Source of the DNA: Acidobacteriota bacterium
Lineage (GTDB): Bacteria; Acidobacteriota; Thermoanaerobaculia; Multivoradales; J023
NCBI GenBank assembly: GCA_029263315.1
Contig: JAJCXR010000032.1
Location: 124,001-188,000, forward strand
Direction of reading: 5' to 3'
Length of the DNA: 64,000 nt
Shown here: in pieces, positions 35,172 through 44,611 of the stretch
Numbering within the stretch: position 1 is the first letter of the stretch
Layout: each line of letters starts with the position of its first letter
The notes under the pieces: model-generated
Database searches by the model: none
What the model was told of the DNA's origin: nothing
The model's input: the letters and a program-made list of their open reading frames with translations, nothing else
Translations under genes and position numbers: made by a program

Positions 35172-37825
35172 CCGCCCCCGCCAGCCTCGCCGAGGCCCTG
35201 GCCCGCCGTGCCACCACCTTGCTCTGGGCCCTCGACCTCACCCTCTACGACGCCATGGCCGACAGCGAGCAGACGCGCTATCTGGCCACCCTCGATGTCA
35301 CCTTGCGCCCCGGTGACTCCATTGCCCCCGGCCGCCGCTACCAGGGGCGCCTCGAACGCCCCACCCTCAGCTGGTCTCTGGTGCGTGGCACCCAGGTCGA
35401 CGGCGACAGCAGCGCCGACGGCGCCCAGCTCGCCTGGCTAGACCTCAACGGCCGCGACGCCGATATCGCCACCGCCCAGCTCAGCGTCGCCGATCGGCCG
35501 CAAGTGCTGCGCCTCGGCCACCCGCAGCTCGACTCGTCGCAGTGGCTCGACCTCCATTTCAACGGCCGCAAGCTCGAGGCCACCGCCACCGGCTGGTCCC
35601 TCGACCTGCGCAGCCTCGACTTCCGCCTCGACCAGTTGCTGCCCCGTCGTCGTCTGCTGGGCCTCGGCGCCTGCCTCACCTTCGACGGCCAGCACCACGC
35701 CACCGTTGCCCCCTCCGGCGAGCTGATCCCCGCCGCCCCCATGGCGGTGGAGGCCCTGCTGCGCACCACCCACAGCGGCCATGCCACCGTGGTCAGCCGG
35801 GGAGCGGTGGCCCCCGGCGGTGACTGGGCCCTGTGGGTCCACGCCGACGGTCGGGCCCGCTGGACGCTGCGCAACAACACAGGCCAGGCCGTCGTGGTGG
35901 CCAGCCCCGACCCGGTCAACGACGGCAAGCTGCGTCGCCTCGCCGGTCTGTGGGACGGCACCACATCCCACCTGCTGGTGGACGGTCAGGTGGTGGCGTC
36001 TCTGCCCTTCGCCGGCCCGCCCCAGGTCACCCCAGGCCAGAGCCTCACTATCGGCGACGACGGCACCACCTTCCGCCGTTTCGTCGGTGAGCTCGACGAC
36101 ATACGGCTGTGGACCGGTGACGTCCCCAGCCTCGACGAGCTGGCCGCCTGGGCCCGTCGCGAGCTGCCCGAGGAGCAGCGCCGCCGCCCCCGCGCCTACT
36201 GGCGCATGAACGAGGCCTTCGGTGACACCGCCTTCGACGACTCCCTACACGAAAACGCCGCCGAGTTGCAGGGCCCCGACGTCGAAGCCATGTGGTCGAG
36301 CCTGCTGGAGGGCGCACCCGACCAGCGCGACCAGCTGCGCCCCCTCGGCCTCGGCGTCGAGCGCCGGGTGCCCGGCTTGCAGGTGGGGCCGCGCACCTGG
36401 CAGGTCTCCGACCTCGGTTGTCATGGCATCGGTCCCGTCGACGAGGGGGTCGTCTTCCTGCGTCCGCAGCGCACCTGGACCGCCGGCGATGTCGCCATCG
36501 TCACCGCCAGCGGCGGGCTCTCCGCCGAGCTGCCCGTCGACTGGATTCGCACCGCCGGACAGGTGGATTTCGGCGGTCTCGTCCCGCGTCAACACCTGCG
36601 AGTCACCACACCAACCCAGTCAGAGGTGGTGCGGGTCATGGCCCTGTCGACCTCCGAGGAGATCGCCGTCGCCGGGGGCGTGCTGACCGCCGAGGTGGCC
36701 GGCGAACCGGTGACCGTCGAGACCATCGGCTTCGAAGGCACGGCGTCGGACGTCACCATCGACCGTGACGCCAAGACCATCACCACCGCCGGCAGCTGGC
36801 AGCTCGTCGGCCAGCTGGCCGGCGACACCTTCACCCTCACCTCTCCCGCCAACTCCGGCACCTACACCCTCGCCGAGGCTTCCACCACCTGGCAGCTGCG
36901 GGTGGTCGAGGACCTGGCGGCCGACGAGGGCCCCGGCGTGCCCATCACCGTGGCCTTCGACGATCCGCACGAATACACCGTCGACCTCGAAGTGGGCACG
37001 ATCACCCTGCGGGGCACGCCGAGCCTGCCCCTGGCCATCGCCTTCCGCGGCCCCCTCGACATCGGCCGCAGCCGGGCTGACCTCATTCGCCACTTGGTGG
37101 AGATGGGGGGCATCCCACCGGCCGAGATCGACCTCGAAGCGTTCTCCACCTTCGCCAAAGAGGACAAGGGCCCCGTCGGCCTGTGGCTCGGGCCCGACGA
37201 CGAGCTCACCACCCGCCAGGCCATCGACCCCCTCACCCACGGCGCCAGTTGGGGCACCCGCTGGACCACCGGCCGCATTGACCTCGCCCACCGCTCCCTC
37301 AACGGTGAGCCCAGCCTAGAGCTACGCTTCCCCGAGCATTTCGTGCGCCTGGAGCCCGCACCCACCCGGCCGCCCATCCGCAGCCAGCAAGTCACCTACG
37401 CCCCCAACTCCGTCGAGCTGGCCCCCGACCAGGTGGCCCCCCTGGCCCGCCTGCGAGGCCTCGGCGACCCCGACGCCGTGGCCTACGCCGAGCGCCCCCA
37501 TCTGACCGCCGACGCCGTCGTCGACCCGGTGTTACACCGTCGCCACGCCCTCGCCGAAGAGCCGCCGCCGGTACCCACCCGCTATCACCTGGAGACCGAC
37601 GCCACCGTCGCCGCCCAACGTCTCTACCGGCTCGACGCCACTGGCCGCCAGGTGCTGCGCGCCGTGCTGCCCCTCGGCCCCTTGCTGCTGCTCGACTGGC
37701 GCCGCGCCCTGGTGCGCATCCTCTCGCCCCACCACGCCGGCCTCGAAACCGGCAAGGTCTTCCTGCCCCTGTCGGTCACCGTCGACGACTGGGCCCACCT
37801 GCTCATCGTCTTCCTTTGGGGGTAG
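35168..37825 (+). CDS. Large tail protein with LamG-like domain
   Basis: 885 residues, overlapping the tape measure stop by 4 bp. After an N-terminal 165-residue beta region comes a LamG/concanavalin A-like domain (about 170-330): LTFDGQHHATVAP, RTTHSGHATVVSRG, RRLAGLWDGTTSHLLVDGQV and ELDDIRLWTG. The middle has many beta strands and the C terminus ends VDDWAHLLIVFLWG. LamG domains in tail proteins usually bind host surface glycans. It takes the place of the distal tail or baseplate proteins. No catalytic motif seen. Confidence 0.75.
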   Translation: MTAPASLAEALARRATTLLWALDLTLYDAMADSEQTRYLATLDVTLRPGDSIAPGRRYQGRLERPTLSWSLVRGTQVDGDSSADGAQLAWLDLNGRDADIATAQLSVADRPQVLRLGHPQLDSSQWLDLHFNGRKLEATATGWSLDLRSLDFRLDQLLPRRRLLGLGACLTFDGQHHATVAPSGELIPAAPMAVEALLRTTHSGHATVVSRGAVAPGGDWALWVHADGRARWTLRNNTGQAVVVASPDPVNDGKLRRLAGLWDGTTSHLLVDGQVVASLPFAGPPQVTPGQSLTIGDDGTTFRRFVGELDDIRLWTGDVPSLDELAAWARRELPEEQRRRPRAYWRMNEAFGDTAFDDSLHENAAELQGPDVEAMWSSLLEGAPDQRDQLRPLGLGVERRVPGLQVGPRTWQVSDLGCHGIGPVDEGVVFLRPQRTWTAGDVAIVTASGGLSAELPVDWIRTAGQVDFGGLVPRQHLRVTTPTQSEVVRVMALSTSEEIAVAGGVLTAEVAGEPVTVETIGFEGTASDVTIDRDAKTITTAGSWQLVGQLAGDTFTLTSPANSGTYTLAEASTTWQLRVVEDLAADEGPGVPITVAFDDPHEYTVDLEVGTITLRGTPSLPLAIAFRGPLDIGRSRADLIRHLVEMGGIPPAEIDLEAFSTFAKEDKGPVGLWLGPDDELTTRQAIDPLTHGASWGTRWTTGRIDLAHRSLNGEPSLELRFPEHFVRLEPAPTRPPIRSQQVTYAPNSVELAPDQVAPLARLRGLGDPDAVAYAERPHLTADAVVDPVLHRRHALAEEPPPVPTRYHLETDATVAAQRLYRLDATGRQVLRAVLPLGPLLLLDWRRALVRILSPHHAGLETGKVFLPLSVTVDDWAHLLIVFLWG

Positions 37826-37827
37826 TC

Positions 37828-39141
37828 ATGTACGTTTCCGCCATCCTCGGCGCCTTGCCCAACTGGACCGCGGCGCCCGGCGTCACCATCACCGCAGGCA
37901 GCCAGGCCGCCGGTTGCCCCGCCGCCCACCTGACCGACGGCGACGACCTCGGCGCCGCCTGGCGTTCGACCGGTCTGTCACCGCTGGTCGACACCTTCCT
38001 GCAGGTCGACCTGGGCCAGCCGCGGCCGGTGTCGAGCTGCTACCTGGTGCGCCACGCCCACCGCCCCGGCGACGCCTGGCGCCTGCGCGGGGCCGACGCG
38101 GCGATCCCTACGGCACCACGACGGGGGCCGACACAGCTCGAGGTCGTCGCTGGCAACGTCTTCGGCGACCTCGCCGCCATTGACGACCCGGTGGACACCC
38201 CCAGCGCCGACGCCGTCGAGCTCACCGGGCCGGGCACGCTGCGGGTCACCTTCGAGGCCGCCGACGCCGCCCTTGCCGGTGGCCCCGCATCGCAGCTGCT
38301 GCGCCTGCGCGTCTCGGTCCTCGGAGCCTCGGCGGCCGATCCCCTGGCCCTGGCAGTGTCGTTGGTCAACGGCGGCGCTGTCGAGCCCGTCGGTTCGTTC
38401 CAGTGGACGGCGCCGAGCGAGACGGTGCTCGAGGTGCCCTTCGCCGACTCCCTCGACCCGGCCGGCCCCCTCGTCGTCGAGCTGGAAACCACCGGCGGCG
38501 GTAGCCTCCTTCTGGTGGCCATCGAGTGGCGTCCCGAGACGGTGGCCGACGCCGTGCCCACCGACACCGGTTGGGCCCCCCTGGTGCTCGAACCCGCCCT
38601 TGCCTTGCGCTACCTCGAGGTCGGCGAGCTAACCGAGGAGCTGCTGCGCCTCACCACCGCCCACCACCTCATCGAAGGCGGCCAGGTGATCGAGCGCCAA
38701 CACCGCCACTGGCGCGTCGACCTGCGGGCCCCCGAGCACCCCCGCGGCTACGTCCGCGCCGGTCTGCTGGCCCTCGGCCCCGCCTGGCCCTTCTCCCTCA
38801 CCCAGGACTTCCGCGCCCCCCGCATCGTCGACACCTCCACCACCGTGCGCACCGCCGACGGCAGCGTCTACACCCGCGTCGGCCCCTCCTACACCGAGGG
38901 CACCCTACCCATCGAGGCCGGCAGCCTCGAAGGTCCGCGGGATCTGCTGGCCCTGCGCCGCTTCGTTGGCGTCGGCGGCCGTTTCGGGGTCAGCCTGTTA
39001 CCCGAAGAGGCCGCCGCCCCCGCCCTGAGCTACTGGGCCCACCTGGCCGAAGGTGGCGGTCCCGAACATCAACCCGGGCAGATGTCCGGCGACGACCGGG
39101 CCTACTGGTGGCGCGAGTCGCTGGAAGCCCACGAGGTCTGA
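37828..39141 (+). CDS. Distal tail protein, unknown family
   Basis: 437 residues from ATG 37828. The first 150 residues look beta-sandwich-like, with LQVDLGQPRPVSSCYLVRH near 57-75, reminiscent of discoidin-type (F5/8C) carbohydrate-binding domains ('vDLG...v..i.l'). The remainder is beta-rich and includes RHWRVDLRAPEHPRGYVR. Possibly a host-recognition or baseplate component. Same strand and only 2 bp after the previous gene. Confidence 0.6.
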   Translation: MYVSAILGALPNWTAAPGVTITAGSQAAGCPAAHLTDGDDLGAAWRSTGLSPLVDTFLQVDLGQPRPVSSCYLVRHAHRPGDAWRLRGADAAIPTAPRRGPTQLEVVAGNVFGDLAAIDDPVDTPSADAVELTGPGTLRVTFEAADAALAGGPASQLLRLRVSVLGASAADPLALAVSLVNGGAVEPVGSFQWTAPSETVLEVPFADSLDPAGPLVVELETTGGGSLLLVAIEWRPETVADAVPTDTGWAPLVLEPALALRYLEVGELTEELLRLTTAHHLIEGGQVIERQHRHWRVDLRAPEHPRGYVRAGLLALGPAWPFSLTQDFRAPRIVDTSTTVRTADGSVYTRVGPSYTEGTLPIEAGSLEGPRDLLALRRFVGVGGRFGVSLLPEEAAAPALSYWAHLAEGGGPEHQPGQMSGDDRAYWWRESLEAHEV

Positions 39142-39146
39142 TCACC

Positions 39147-39515
39147 ATGGGTGAAGAAACCGAGAAAGAGCTGTTGCAGCTGGTGCGCGAGCTCATCCAG
39201 CAAGGCGAGGACCACGTCACCAGCGACGAGCTGGCCCGCTTCGAGGAACGGCAAAGCCAGCGCTTCGCCGCCCTCGACCAGCATCTGGCGCGGGTCGATG
39301 TCGCCCTCAACGAGCAGAGTCAGCGCATCGACCCCCTCGAAGCCGCCCTCAGCCGTCAACACCTGTCGGTGCGCGATGCCGGGCAAGGGGTCGAGGTGGC
39401 AGTGCGGATTCCGCAGGCGTTGAAGCGGGTGGTGTGGGGGCTGGTCTTGACCGCGGCCACTGGGGCGGCTGCGTGGCTGGCGGGACGGTGGGGGCTGTCG
39501 GTGCCGATGCCGTAG
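39147..39515 (+). CDS. Small coiled-coil protein with C-terminal membrane helix
   Basis: 122 residues from ATG 39147. Residues 1-75 form a charged coiled coil (ELLQLVRELIQQGEDH; ALDQHLARVDVALNEQ), and residues 98-116 (VWGLVLTAATGAAAWLAG) a single membrane segment near the C terminus. The layout and position at the end of the tail module fit a holin-like or spanin-like lysis accessory, though no family is recognised. Last gene of the structural operon; its stop is 3 bp from the stop of the convergent STAND operon with no terminator between. Confidence 0.6.
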   Translation: MGEETEKELLQLVRELIQQGEDHVTSDELARFEERQSQRFAALDQHLARVDVALNEQSQRIDPLEAALSRQHLSVRDAGQGVEVAVRIPQALKRVVWGLVLTAATGAAAWLAGRWGLSVPMP

Positions 39516-39518
39516 GGG

Positions 39519-40439
39519 TCACTCGGAGGTCGAGCGGTCCAGGTCGGCGAGGACGCTGGCAAGGTGGGAGCGGCAGATAGCGACGTGCGGGTGCTCTTCG
39601 CCGAGCTTGGCGATGAAAGAAGCGAGAGCCGTCTCTAGTAAGGTGCGGGCCTCGTCGAGGTGACCGAGGTCATGGAGCACCGTGCCCAGGTTGGTGCGGC
39701 GAATCGCGACCTCGGGATGGTCCTCCCCGAGATGCTCCAGACCACTCGCCAGCGCCGCCTCCAGCAGAGACCGTGCCCCCGAGAGATCCCCCTGAGCCTG
39801 AAGCACCCCCGCAAGATTCCCGCGGCGAATCGCGACCGAGGGATGGTCCTCCCCGAGCTGCTCAAGACCACTCGCCAGCGCCTGCTCCAGAAGAGACCGC
39901 GCGCCCGAGAGATCCCCCTGAGCCTTCAGCACCCCAGCGAGATTCCCGCGGCGAATCGCGACCTCGGGATGGTCCTCCCCGAGCTGCTCAAGACCACTCG
40001 CCAGCACCTGCTCCAGAAGAGACCGCGCGCCCGAGAGATCCCCCTGATCCTGAAGCACCGTGGCTAGATTCGACCGGCGAATCGCGACCGAAGGATGGTC
40101 CTCGCCGAGGTTCTGGAGGGCACTGGCCAGCGCCAGGCCGAGCAGACGCCGGGCGCCCTCCAGATCCCCCAGATCCTGAAGCACCGTGGCGAGATTCGAG
40201 CGGCGAGTCGCGACCGAAGGATGGTTCTCTCCGAGGTTCTCGAGGTCTGAGGCCAGCGCGAGTTCGAGCAACTCCCTAGCGCCTTCAAGATCCCCCATGT
40301 CTTGTAGCACACGGGCGAGATTCGAGCGGCTTTTTGCGACAGAGGGATGATCTTCTCCAAGGTTCCGAAGTTCCGACGCCAGAGCCCTCTCTAGCAGATC
40401 TCTTGCCCTTCCGAGATCTCCTAGTTTCCGTAGTTCCAT
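39519..40439 (-). CDS. TPR-repeat protein, split C-terminal part of STAND gene B
   Basis: 306 residues of seven consecutive 42-residue TPR_12-type repeats with the consensus GEDHPSVAIRRSNLATVLQ then GDLSGARSLLEQALASGL. ATG 40439 has AAGGAG 5 bp upstream, within the stop region of the preceding ORF, so it can be translated as a separate, coupled subunit. In the paralogue (42120-44306) the same TPR part is fused to the HNH-NB-ARC part. Repeats 2-6 are nearly identical at DNA level, showing recent repeat amplification. TPR arrays of this kind sense a ligand or foreign protein in STAND systems. Confidence 0.8.
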   Translation of the reverse strand: MELRKLGDLGRARDLLERALASELRNLGEDHPSVAKSRSNLARVLQDMGDLEGARELLELALASDLENLGENHPSVATRRSNLATVLQDLGDLEGARRLLGLALASALQNLGEDHPSVAIRRSNLATVLQDQGDLSGARSLLEQVLASGLEQLGEDHPEVAIRRGNLAGVLKAQGDLSGARSLLEQALASGLEQLGEDHPSVAIRRGNLAGVLQAQGDLSGARSLLEAALASGLEHLGEDHPEVAIRRTNLGTVLHDLGHLDEARTLLETALASFIAKLGEEHPHVAICRSHLASVLADLDRSTSE

Positions 40440-40449
40440 CGCAGTCTCC

Positions 40450-42117
40450 TTAGTTCCATCGCAAATCTTGACCGGCTTCCGCGACGGATGGATGTTCTTC
40501 TTTGAAGTGAACCTTGCGGTCCCGAGTCAAAGCTACTTCAAGCAATTCTCGTGACCTGGAACGATCCCCGAAATCATCACTTAACTGCAGGGCAGTCCCA
40601 ATTCTCATCCGCATTCCAAGAAGCCTGCCTTCGTCCAAGATACTTGGAGCCGCGGCAAGGGCTGCATCCAGGTGAGACCGGTTCGGACGGTAGAGCCTAA
40701 AGCCATCGGGAAACTCGATATGGTCCGCGAATGTGGCACAGCCTTTGACGAAGGCCTCCGTTGCTCCTTGACGACTCCTGGCTGTACCTGTCTTGAGCCC
40801 AAACTCTCGAGTCAAGCTGTGCATCCTCCAGTTGCCCTGGTCGTCTGCCTCGATGAGGTGCAGCCGCTGAAGCCATCGTCTGCTCTTGCGGCCCAGCCCT
40901 ACGGCTTCTGACAGCTCATCGGTGACCTGTTCGGGTTCGAAACAGGCGGCCAGCTGCCAGGCCTGGCGTACGAAATCCTCAAGACTGTTCCAAACCGTTG
41001 TATATGCTTGGGTAACAGTGCGCCTGTAGCGCACGTCACCGGCGACCTCTGTTTCAATTTCTTCACTGTTAGCCTTCAGCTCCTCAAGATAGCTCGCTGG
41101 CGTTCCGTCGGGATACGTGCCCAAGAAGGCCCCGGCTAGATCGAGAGCTAGGGCATGTCCGTCCAAGTGATCGACCAGTTCTTCGAAGCCTGGCGCGGTC
41201 TTCAAAGTACGCTCTGCAAGGCGTTCCAGCAACTCCACCGAAAACCTACGCTCAAGAAATCCCACGTCGACATGTTTGAACTGAGAACTCCCCAACCACC
41301 GACGGCGTGTCGTCACCAGGTAGTGAAGGTACCCCTCATGGGGCAATGGGCGTGGCTGCCGGTCCTCGTCCCAGGCCTCTACGTTGTCCAGAACGATTAG
41401 CACGGGAAAGGGCTGGCAGCTGACTTTCCGCAGGGCAGCCCACGCTCGTTCAGAGATTGGTCCCTCCGGAATACCCAACTCGTCGGCGATCACTCCTCCC
41501 CAGGCCGGCGTCAAGTCAGGATTCTCTGCGTCGAACCAGAAGATACCGCCAGGATAGACTCCCTCTTGAGCCATCTGATAGACGAGTTGAACTGCCAGCT
41601 CCGTCTTGCCGATGCCCGGCAGGCCCTCCACCGAGGCGGCGATGCGAACGGCCGAGGAATGGTTGAGCACGTCGCGCAACTGCGCGATTTCCTCGCCCCG
41701 TCCAACGAACTGGGCCGAAGGAGTGCGCGGCACGCCGTAGAGACGGCTGGCCACCAGGGCTGCGGCCGTACCGCTGCGTAGGCGCTCGGCGGCGCGGGCT
41801 ACGGCGTCGGCTTTCCACTGCCGCAGTTGCTCGACGGTGAAGTTGGAGTCGTCGTTGTCGATCAGCCGGGCATGGGTCGGGCACATCCAGATGCCGTTGT
41901 CGTAGTGGCTGCGCTGCCCGGGAGTCAGCGAATCGTCGTAGCGGGGGCCATTCTCCGAGGCCGCGGTGATGTGGCAGGCGTTGCCCAAGATCTGAAACTC
42001 GCCGGCTTCTTTCTTGGGACCGATGGTGAGGCGTCCGCAATCCAGGAAGGAGCAGGTATGGCCGACGCGGGCGGCAAGGATGCGCCTGGTGGGTTTTGAG
42101 AAGTTGTCGCGGGGCAT
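40450..42117 (-). CDS. STAND protein B: HNH-like nuclease plus NB-ARC ATPase
   Basis: 555 residues, starting 2 bp after the stop of gene A. Domains: an HNH-type zinc/nuclease domain (1-95) with CSFLDC, NACHITAASENGP and IWMCPTHARL; a linker (RLYGVPRTPSAQFVGR); an NB-ARC ATPase (about 130-400) with Walker A GLPGIGKTE, Walker B VLIVLDNVE and the sensor LVTTRRR; a winged-helix region; and only the beginning of the TPR array (HPSVAEAGQDL). The frame ends at 40450 and the TPR array continues in the next ORF. A direct repeat of GCGATGGAACTA, 20 bp apart, marks the break. Likely an abortive-infection type defence protein whose nuclease acts when the sensor is triggered; this is inference from the family. 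Confidence 0.85.
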   Translation of the reverse strand: MPRDNFSKPTRRILAARVGHTCSFLDCGRLTIGPKKEAGEFQILGNACHITAASENGPRYDDSLTPGQRSHYDNGIWMCPTHARLIDNDDSNFTVEQLRQWKADAVARAAERLRSGTAAALVASRLYGVPRTPSAQFVGRGEEIAQLRDVLNHSSAVRIAASVEGLPGIGKTELAVQLVYQMAQEGVYPGGIFWFDAENPDLTPAWGGVIADELGIPEGPISERAWAALRKVSCQPFPVLIVLDNVEAWDEDRQPRPLPHEGYLHYLVTTRRRWLGSSQFKHVDVGFLERRFSVELLERLAERTLKTAPGFEELVDHLDGHALALDLAGAFLGTYPDGTPASYLEELKANSEEIETEVAGDVRYRRTVTQAYTTVWNSLEDFVRQAWQLAACFEPEQVTDELSEAVGLGRKSRRWLQRLHLIEADDQGNWRMHSLTREFGLKTGTARSRQGATEAFVKGCATFADHIEFPDGFRLYRPNRSHLDAALAAAPSILDEGRLLGMRMRIGTALQLSDDFGDRSRSRELLEVALTRDRKVHFKEEHPSVAEAGQDLRWN

Positions 42118-42119
42118 GG

Positions 42120-44306
42120 TCAGGTTTGCTCGCGGAGGGCCTGCTCGACGCTAGCGAGGTGGGCGCGGCACTTGGCGACGTGAGGGTGCTCTTCTCCGAG
42201 CTTGTCGATGAAGGCAGCGAGGGCCGTCTTGAGCAGACTGCTGGCCTCGTCGAGATGGCCAAGGGCGCAGAGCACTGTGCCCATGTGCATCCGGTCGAGC
42301 GCGACGTAGGGATGGTCCCCCCCAAAGTTGCTGAGATCGCTCGCCAGGGCTAGCTCTAGCAGCTCCCTTGCGCCGTCGAGATCACCCTGTTCCTTTAGAA
42401 CTACGGCGAGATTCGAGCGCGCGGTCGCGACATTGAGATTCTCATCCCCGAGGTGTTCAAGGGCACAGGTCAAGGCTAGCTCTAGCAGTTCCCGCGCACC
42501 CGATAGGTCCCCCTGAGCTTGAAGCACCGTCCCGAGGTTTGAGCGGCGAGCCGCGACCTCGGGATGGTTCTCCCCAAAATGCTTGAGGCCACTGGCCAGG
42601 GCCAGTTCGAGCAGCTCCCGAGCGCCATCAAAATCACCTTGCTCTCTAAGCAACCACCCGAGATCGTTGCGCCTATCCGCGACATCAATATGATCCCCTC
42701 CGAGGTGCTCAAGGGCGCTCGCCAACGCCTTCTCTCGTAATTGCCGTGCAGCGGACAAGTCACCGCTCGACTGCAAGGCCGCTCCAATGCGATCCTGCAT
42801 CTTCGAAAGCTTGCCCCCATCTAGGAGCTTTGGGGCGGCGGCCAGCGCTACATCTAGGTGGGCACGATTCCGACGGTAGAGCCAGAAACCGTTGGCAAGA
42901 TCGAGGCGATTAGCGAACTCGGCACACCCCTTAACAAAGGCCTCCGCTACTGTGTGCAGGCTCTCTTCCGATCCCGCCCTGTAACCAAACTCCCGCGTCA
43001 ATCGGTGCATCCACCATCGACCCTCGCCGTCTACCTCGATGAGGTGCAGACGCTGCAACTGCCGCTGGCTCTTGCGGCTCAACCCCACAGCTTCGGACAA
43101 CTCATCGGTCACCGGCTCGGGCTCGAAACAGGCGGCCAGCTGCCAGGCCTGGCGCACCGAGTCGTCAAGGCGATCCCAAAACGTGGCGAAGGCCTGCGAG
43201 ACGGTGCGACGGTAGCGCACGTCGTCGGCAACCTCCCCCTCGATCTCGTCGCTGTTGGCTTTCAGCTCGGCCAGGTAGCTGGCCGGCGTCTCGCTGGAGT
43301 ACACGCCGAGGAACGCCCCCGCCAGCTCGACGGCCAGGGCGTGGCCTCCCAGGTGCTCGACCAGCTCGGCGAGGCCGGGGGCATAGGCCACCTGGCGGCC
43401 GGCCAGGCGCTCCAGCAGCTCCAGGGCGATTGTGTCGTCGAGGAAGCCCACCTCCACGTGCTTCTCAAACGCCGAGCCCCCCAGATGACGCTGGCGAGTG
43501 GTCACCAGGTAGCGGATATGGGTCCCGCGAGGGAACGGCTGCGGCTTCGACTCCGGGCTCCACGACTCGACGTTGTCGAACACCAACAAGGTGGGCTCCT
43601 GGTGCTCTTCAACCTGCTGCATTGACGCGGCGGCTCGCTGGTCGACGGGCCCCTCGGGGATGCCCAGGTCATCGGCGATGGCACCGCCCCAGGTCAAGAC
43701 GAGGTCGGGGTCTTCCGCATCGAACCAGAAAATGCCGCCAGGGAAGGTGCCGTCGTGGGCCAGTTGGTAGACCAGCTGCAAGGCTAGCTCCGTCTTTCCG
43801 ATGCCGGGCAGACCCTCCACCGAGGCGGCGATGCGAACGGCCGAGGAATGGTTGAGCACGTCGCGCAACTGGACGATCTCATCTGCCCGGCCCACGAAGG
43901 CGGCCGAGGGGGTGCGGGGCACGCCATAGAGACGACTGGCCACCAGGGCTGCGGCCGTACCGCTGCGTAGGCGCTCGGCGGCGCGGGCTACGGCATCGGC
44001 TTTCCACTGCCGCAGTTGCTCGACGGTGAAGTTGGAGTCGTCGTTGTCGATCAGCCGAGCATGGTTCGGGCACATCCAGATGCCGTTGTCATAGTGGCTG
44101 CGCTGCCCGGGGGTCAGCGAATCGTCGTAGCGGGGGCCATTCTCCGAGGCCGCGGTGATGTGGCAGGCGTTGCCTAGTATCTGAAACTCGCCGGCTTCTT
44201 TCTTGGGACCGATGGTGAGGCGTCCGCAATCCAGGAAGGAGCAGGTATGGCCGACGCGGGCGGCGAGGAGGCGCTTGGTGGGTTCCGAAAAGTTGTCGCG
44301 GGGCAT
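42120..44306 (-). CDS. STAND protein A: HNH-NB-ARC-TPR (full length)
   Basis: 728 residues starting at ATG 44306, the position matching the paralogue's start (an upstream ATG at 44333 is possible). HNH-type domain (1-95) with C..C, H, N and CxxH ligands (CSFLDC; ACHITAASENGP; IWMCPNHARL); VGR linker; NB-ARC with GLPGIGKTE near residue 165 and LLVFDNVE near 235; winged helix; and six C-terminal TPR_12 repeats from about residue 505. This is the architecture of signal-transducing ATPases with numerous domains, here with a nuclease at the effector end and TPRs as sensor. It is in an operon with gene B. Its N-terminal 150 codons are nearly identical in DNA to those of B, so they arose by duplication. 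Confidence 0.88.
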   Translation of the reverse strand: MPRDNFSEPTKRLLAARVGHTCSFLDCGRLTIGPKKEAGEFQILGNACHITAASENGPRYDDSLTPGQRSHYDNGIWMCPNHARLIDNDDSNFTVEQLRQWKADAVARAAERLRSGTAAALVASRLYGVPRTPSAAFVGRADEIVQLRDVLNHSSAVRIAASVEGLPGIGKTELALQLVYQLAHDGTFPGGIFWFDAEDPDLVLTWGGAIADDLGIPEGPVDQRAAASMQQVEEHQEPTLLVFDNVESWSPESKPQPFPRGTHIRYLVTTRQRHLGGSAFEKHVEVGFLDDTIALELLERLAGRQVAYAPGLAELVEHLGGHALAVELAGAFLGVYSSETPASYLAELKANSDEIEGEVADDVRYRRTVSQAFATFWDRLDDSVRQAWQLAACFEPEPVTDELSEAVGLSRKSQRQLQRLHLIEVDGEGRWWMHRLTREFGYRAGSEESLHTVAEAFVKGCAEFANRLDLANGFWLYRRNRAHLDVALAAAPKLLDGGKLSKMQDRIGAALQSSGDLSAARQLREKALASALEHLGGDHIDVADRRNDLGWLLREQGDFDGARELLELALASGLKHFGENHPEVAARRSNLGTVLQAQGDLSGARELLELALTCALEHLGDENLNVATARSNLAVVLKEQGDLDGARELLELALASDLSNFGGDHPYVALDRMHMGTVLCALGHLDEASSLLKTALAAFIDKLGEEHPHVAKCRAHLASVEQALREQT

Positions 44307-44416
44307 AGCCGTCCGCCCTCCGAGCTCAGCCAATAATCTTCTGCTCTCTAGCAGACGCCATCTTATCAGCGTCGCCCGGCTGGATCAGGTCACGGGGCTC
44401 TCGGGAACACTCGGCG

Positions 44417-44611
44417 CTAGTCCTCGATATTCAGGTGCGCCCGCAGCGCCTCGCGAACGATCTCCGACGCCGATACCTCACGTTCGAAGGCGGTGCGCCG
44501 GAGCGCCTGGCGTTCGTCTGGGTGGAGGTAGGCCACAAACCGGATGAGCCCGGTCTTGGTGACCGTGGTCTTCCCGCCTCGGGGGCCCGTCGGGTGGTCC
44601 TCAGTCCTCAA
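44417..44611 (-). CDS. Ribbon-helix-helix-type small protein (second of pair)
   Basis: 64 residues if TTG 44611 is the start, which overlaps the preceding gene's stop by 11 bp. The C-terminal 40 residues, with FVAYLHPDERQALRRTAFE and SASEIVREALRAHLNIED, form a strand-helix-helix typical of Arc/MetJ or CopG-type DNA-binding proteins. It is related to its neighbour, both ending in an IED tail. It lies 110 bp upstream of STAND gene A, so it may regulate that operon or act as an antitoxin-like partner. Confidence 0.65.
   Translation of the reverse strand: MRTEDHPTGPRGGKTTVTKTGLIRFVAYLHPDERQALRRTAFEREVSASEIVREALRAHLNIED

Noticed and set aside
39740-40270. Regular repeats suggesting CRISPR
   Set aside because: The 126-bp period equals 42 codons and encodes TPR units in one frame; there are no unique spacers between short repeats.
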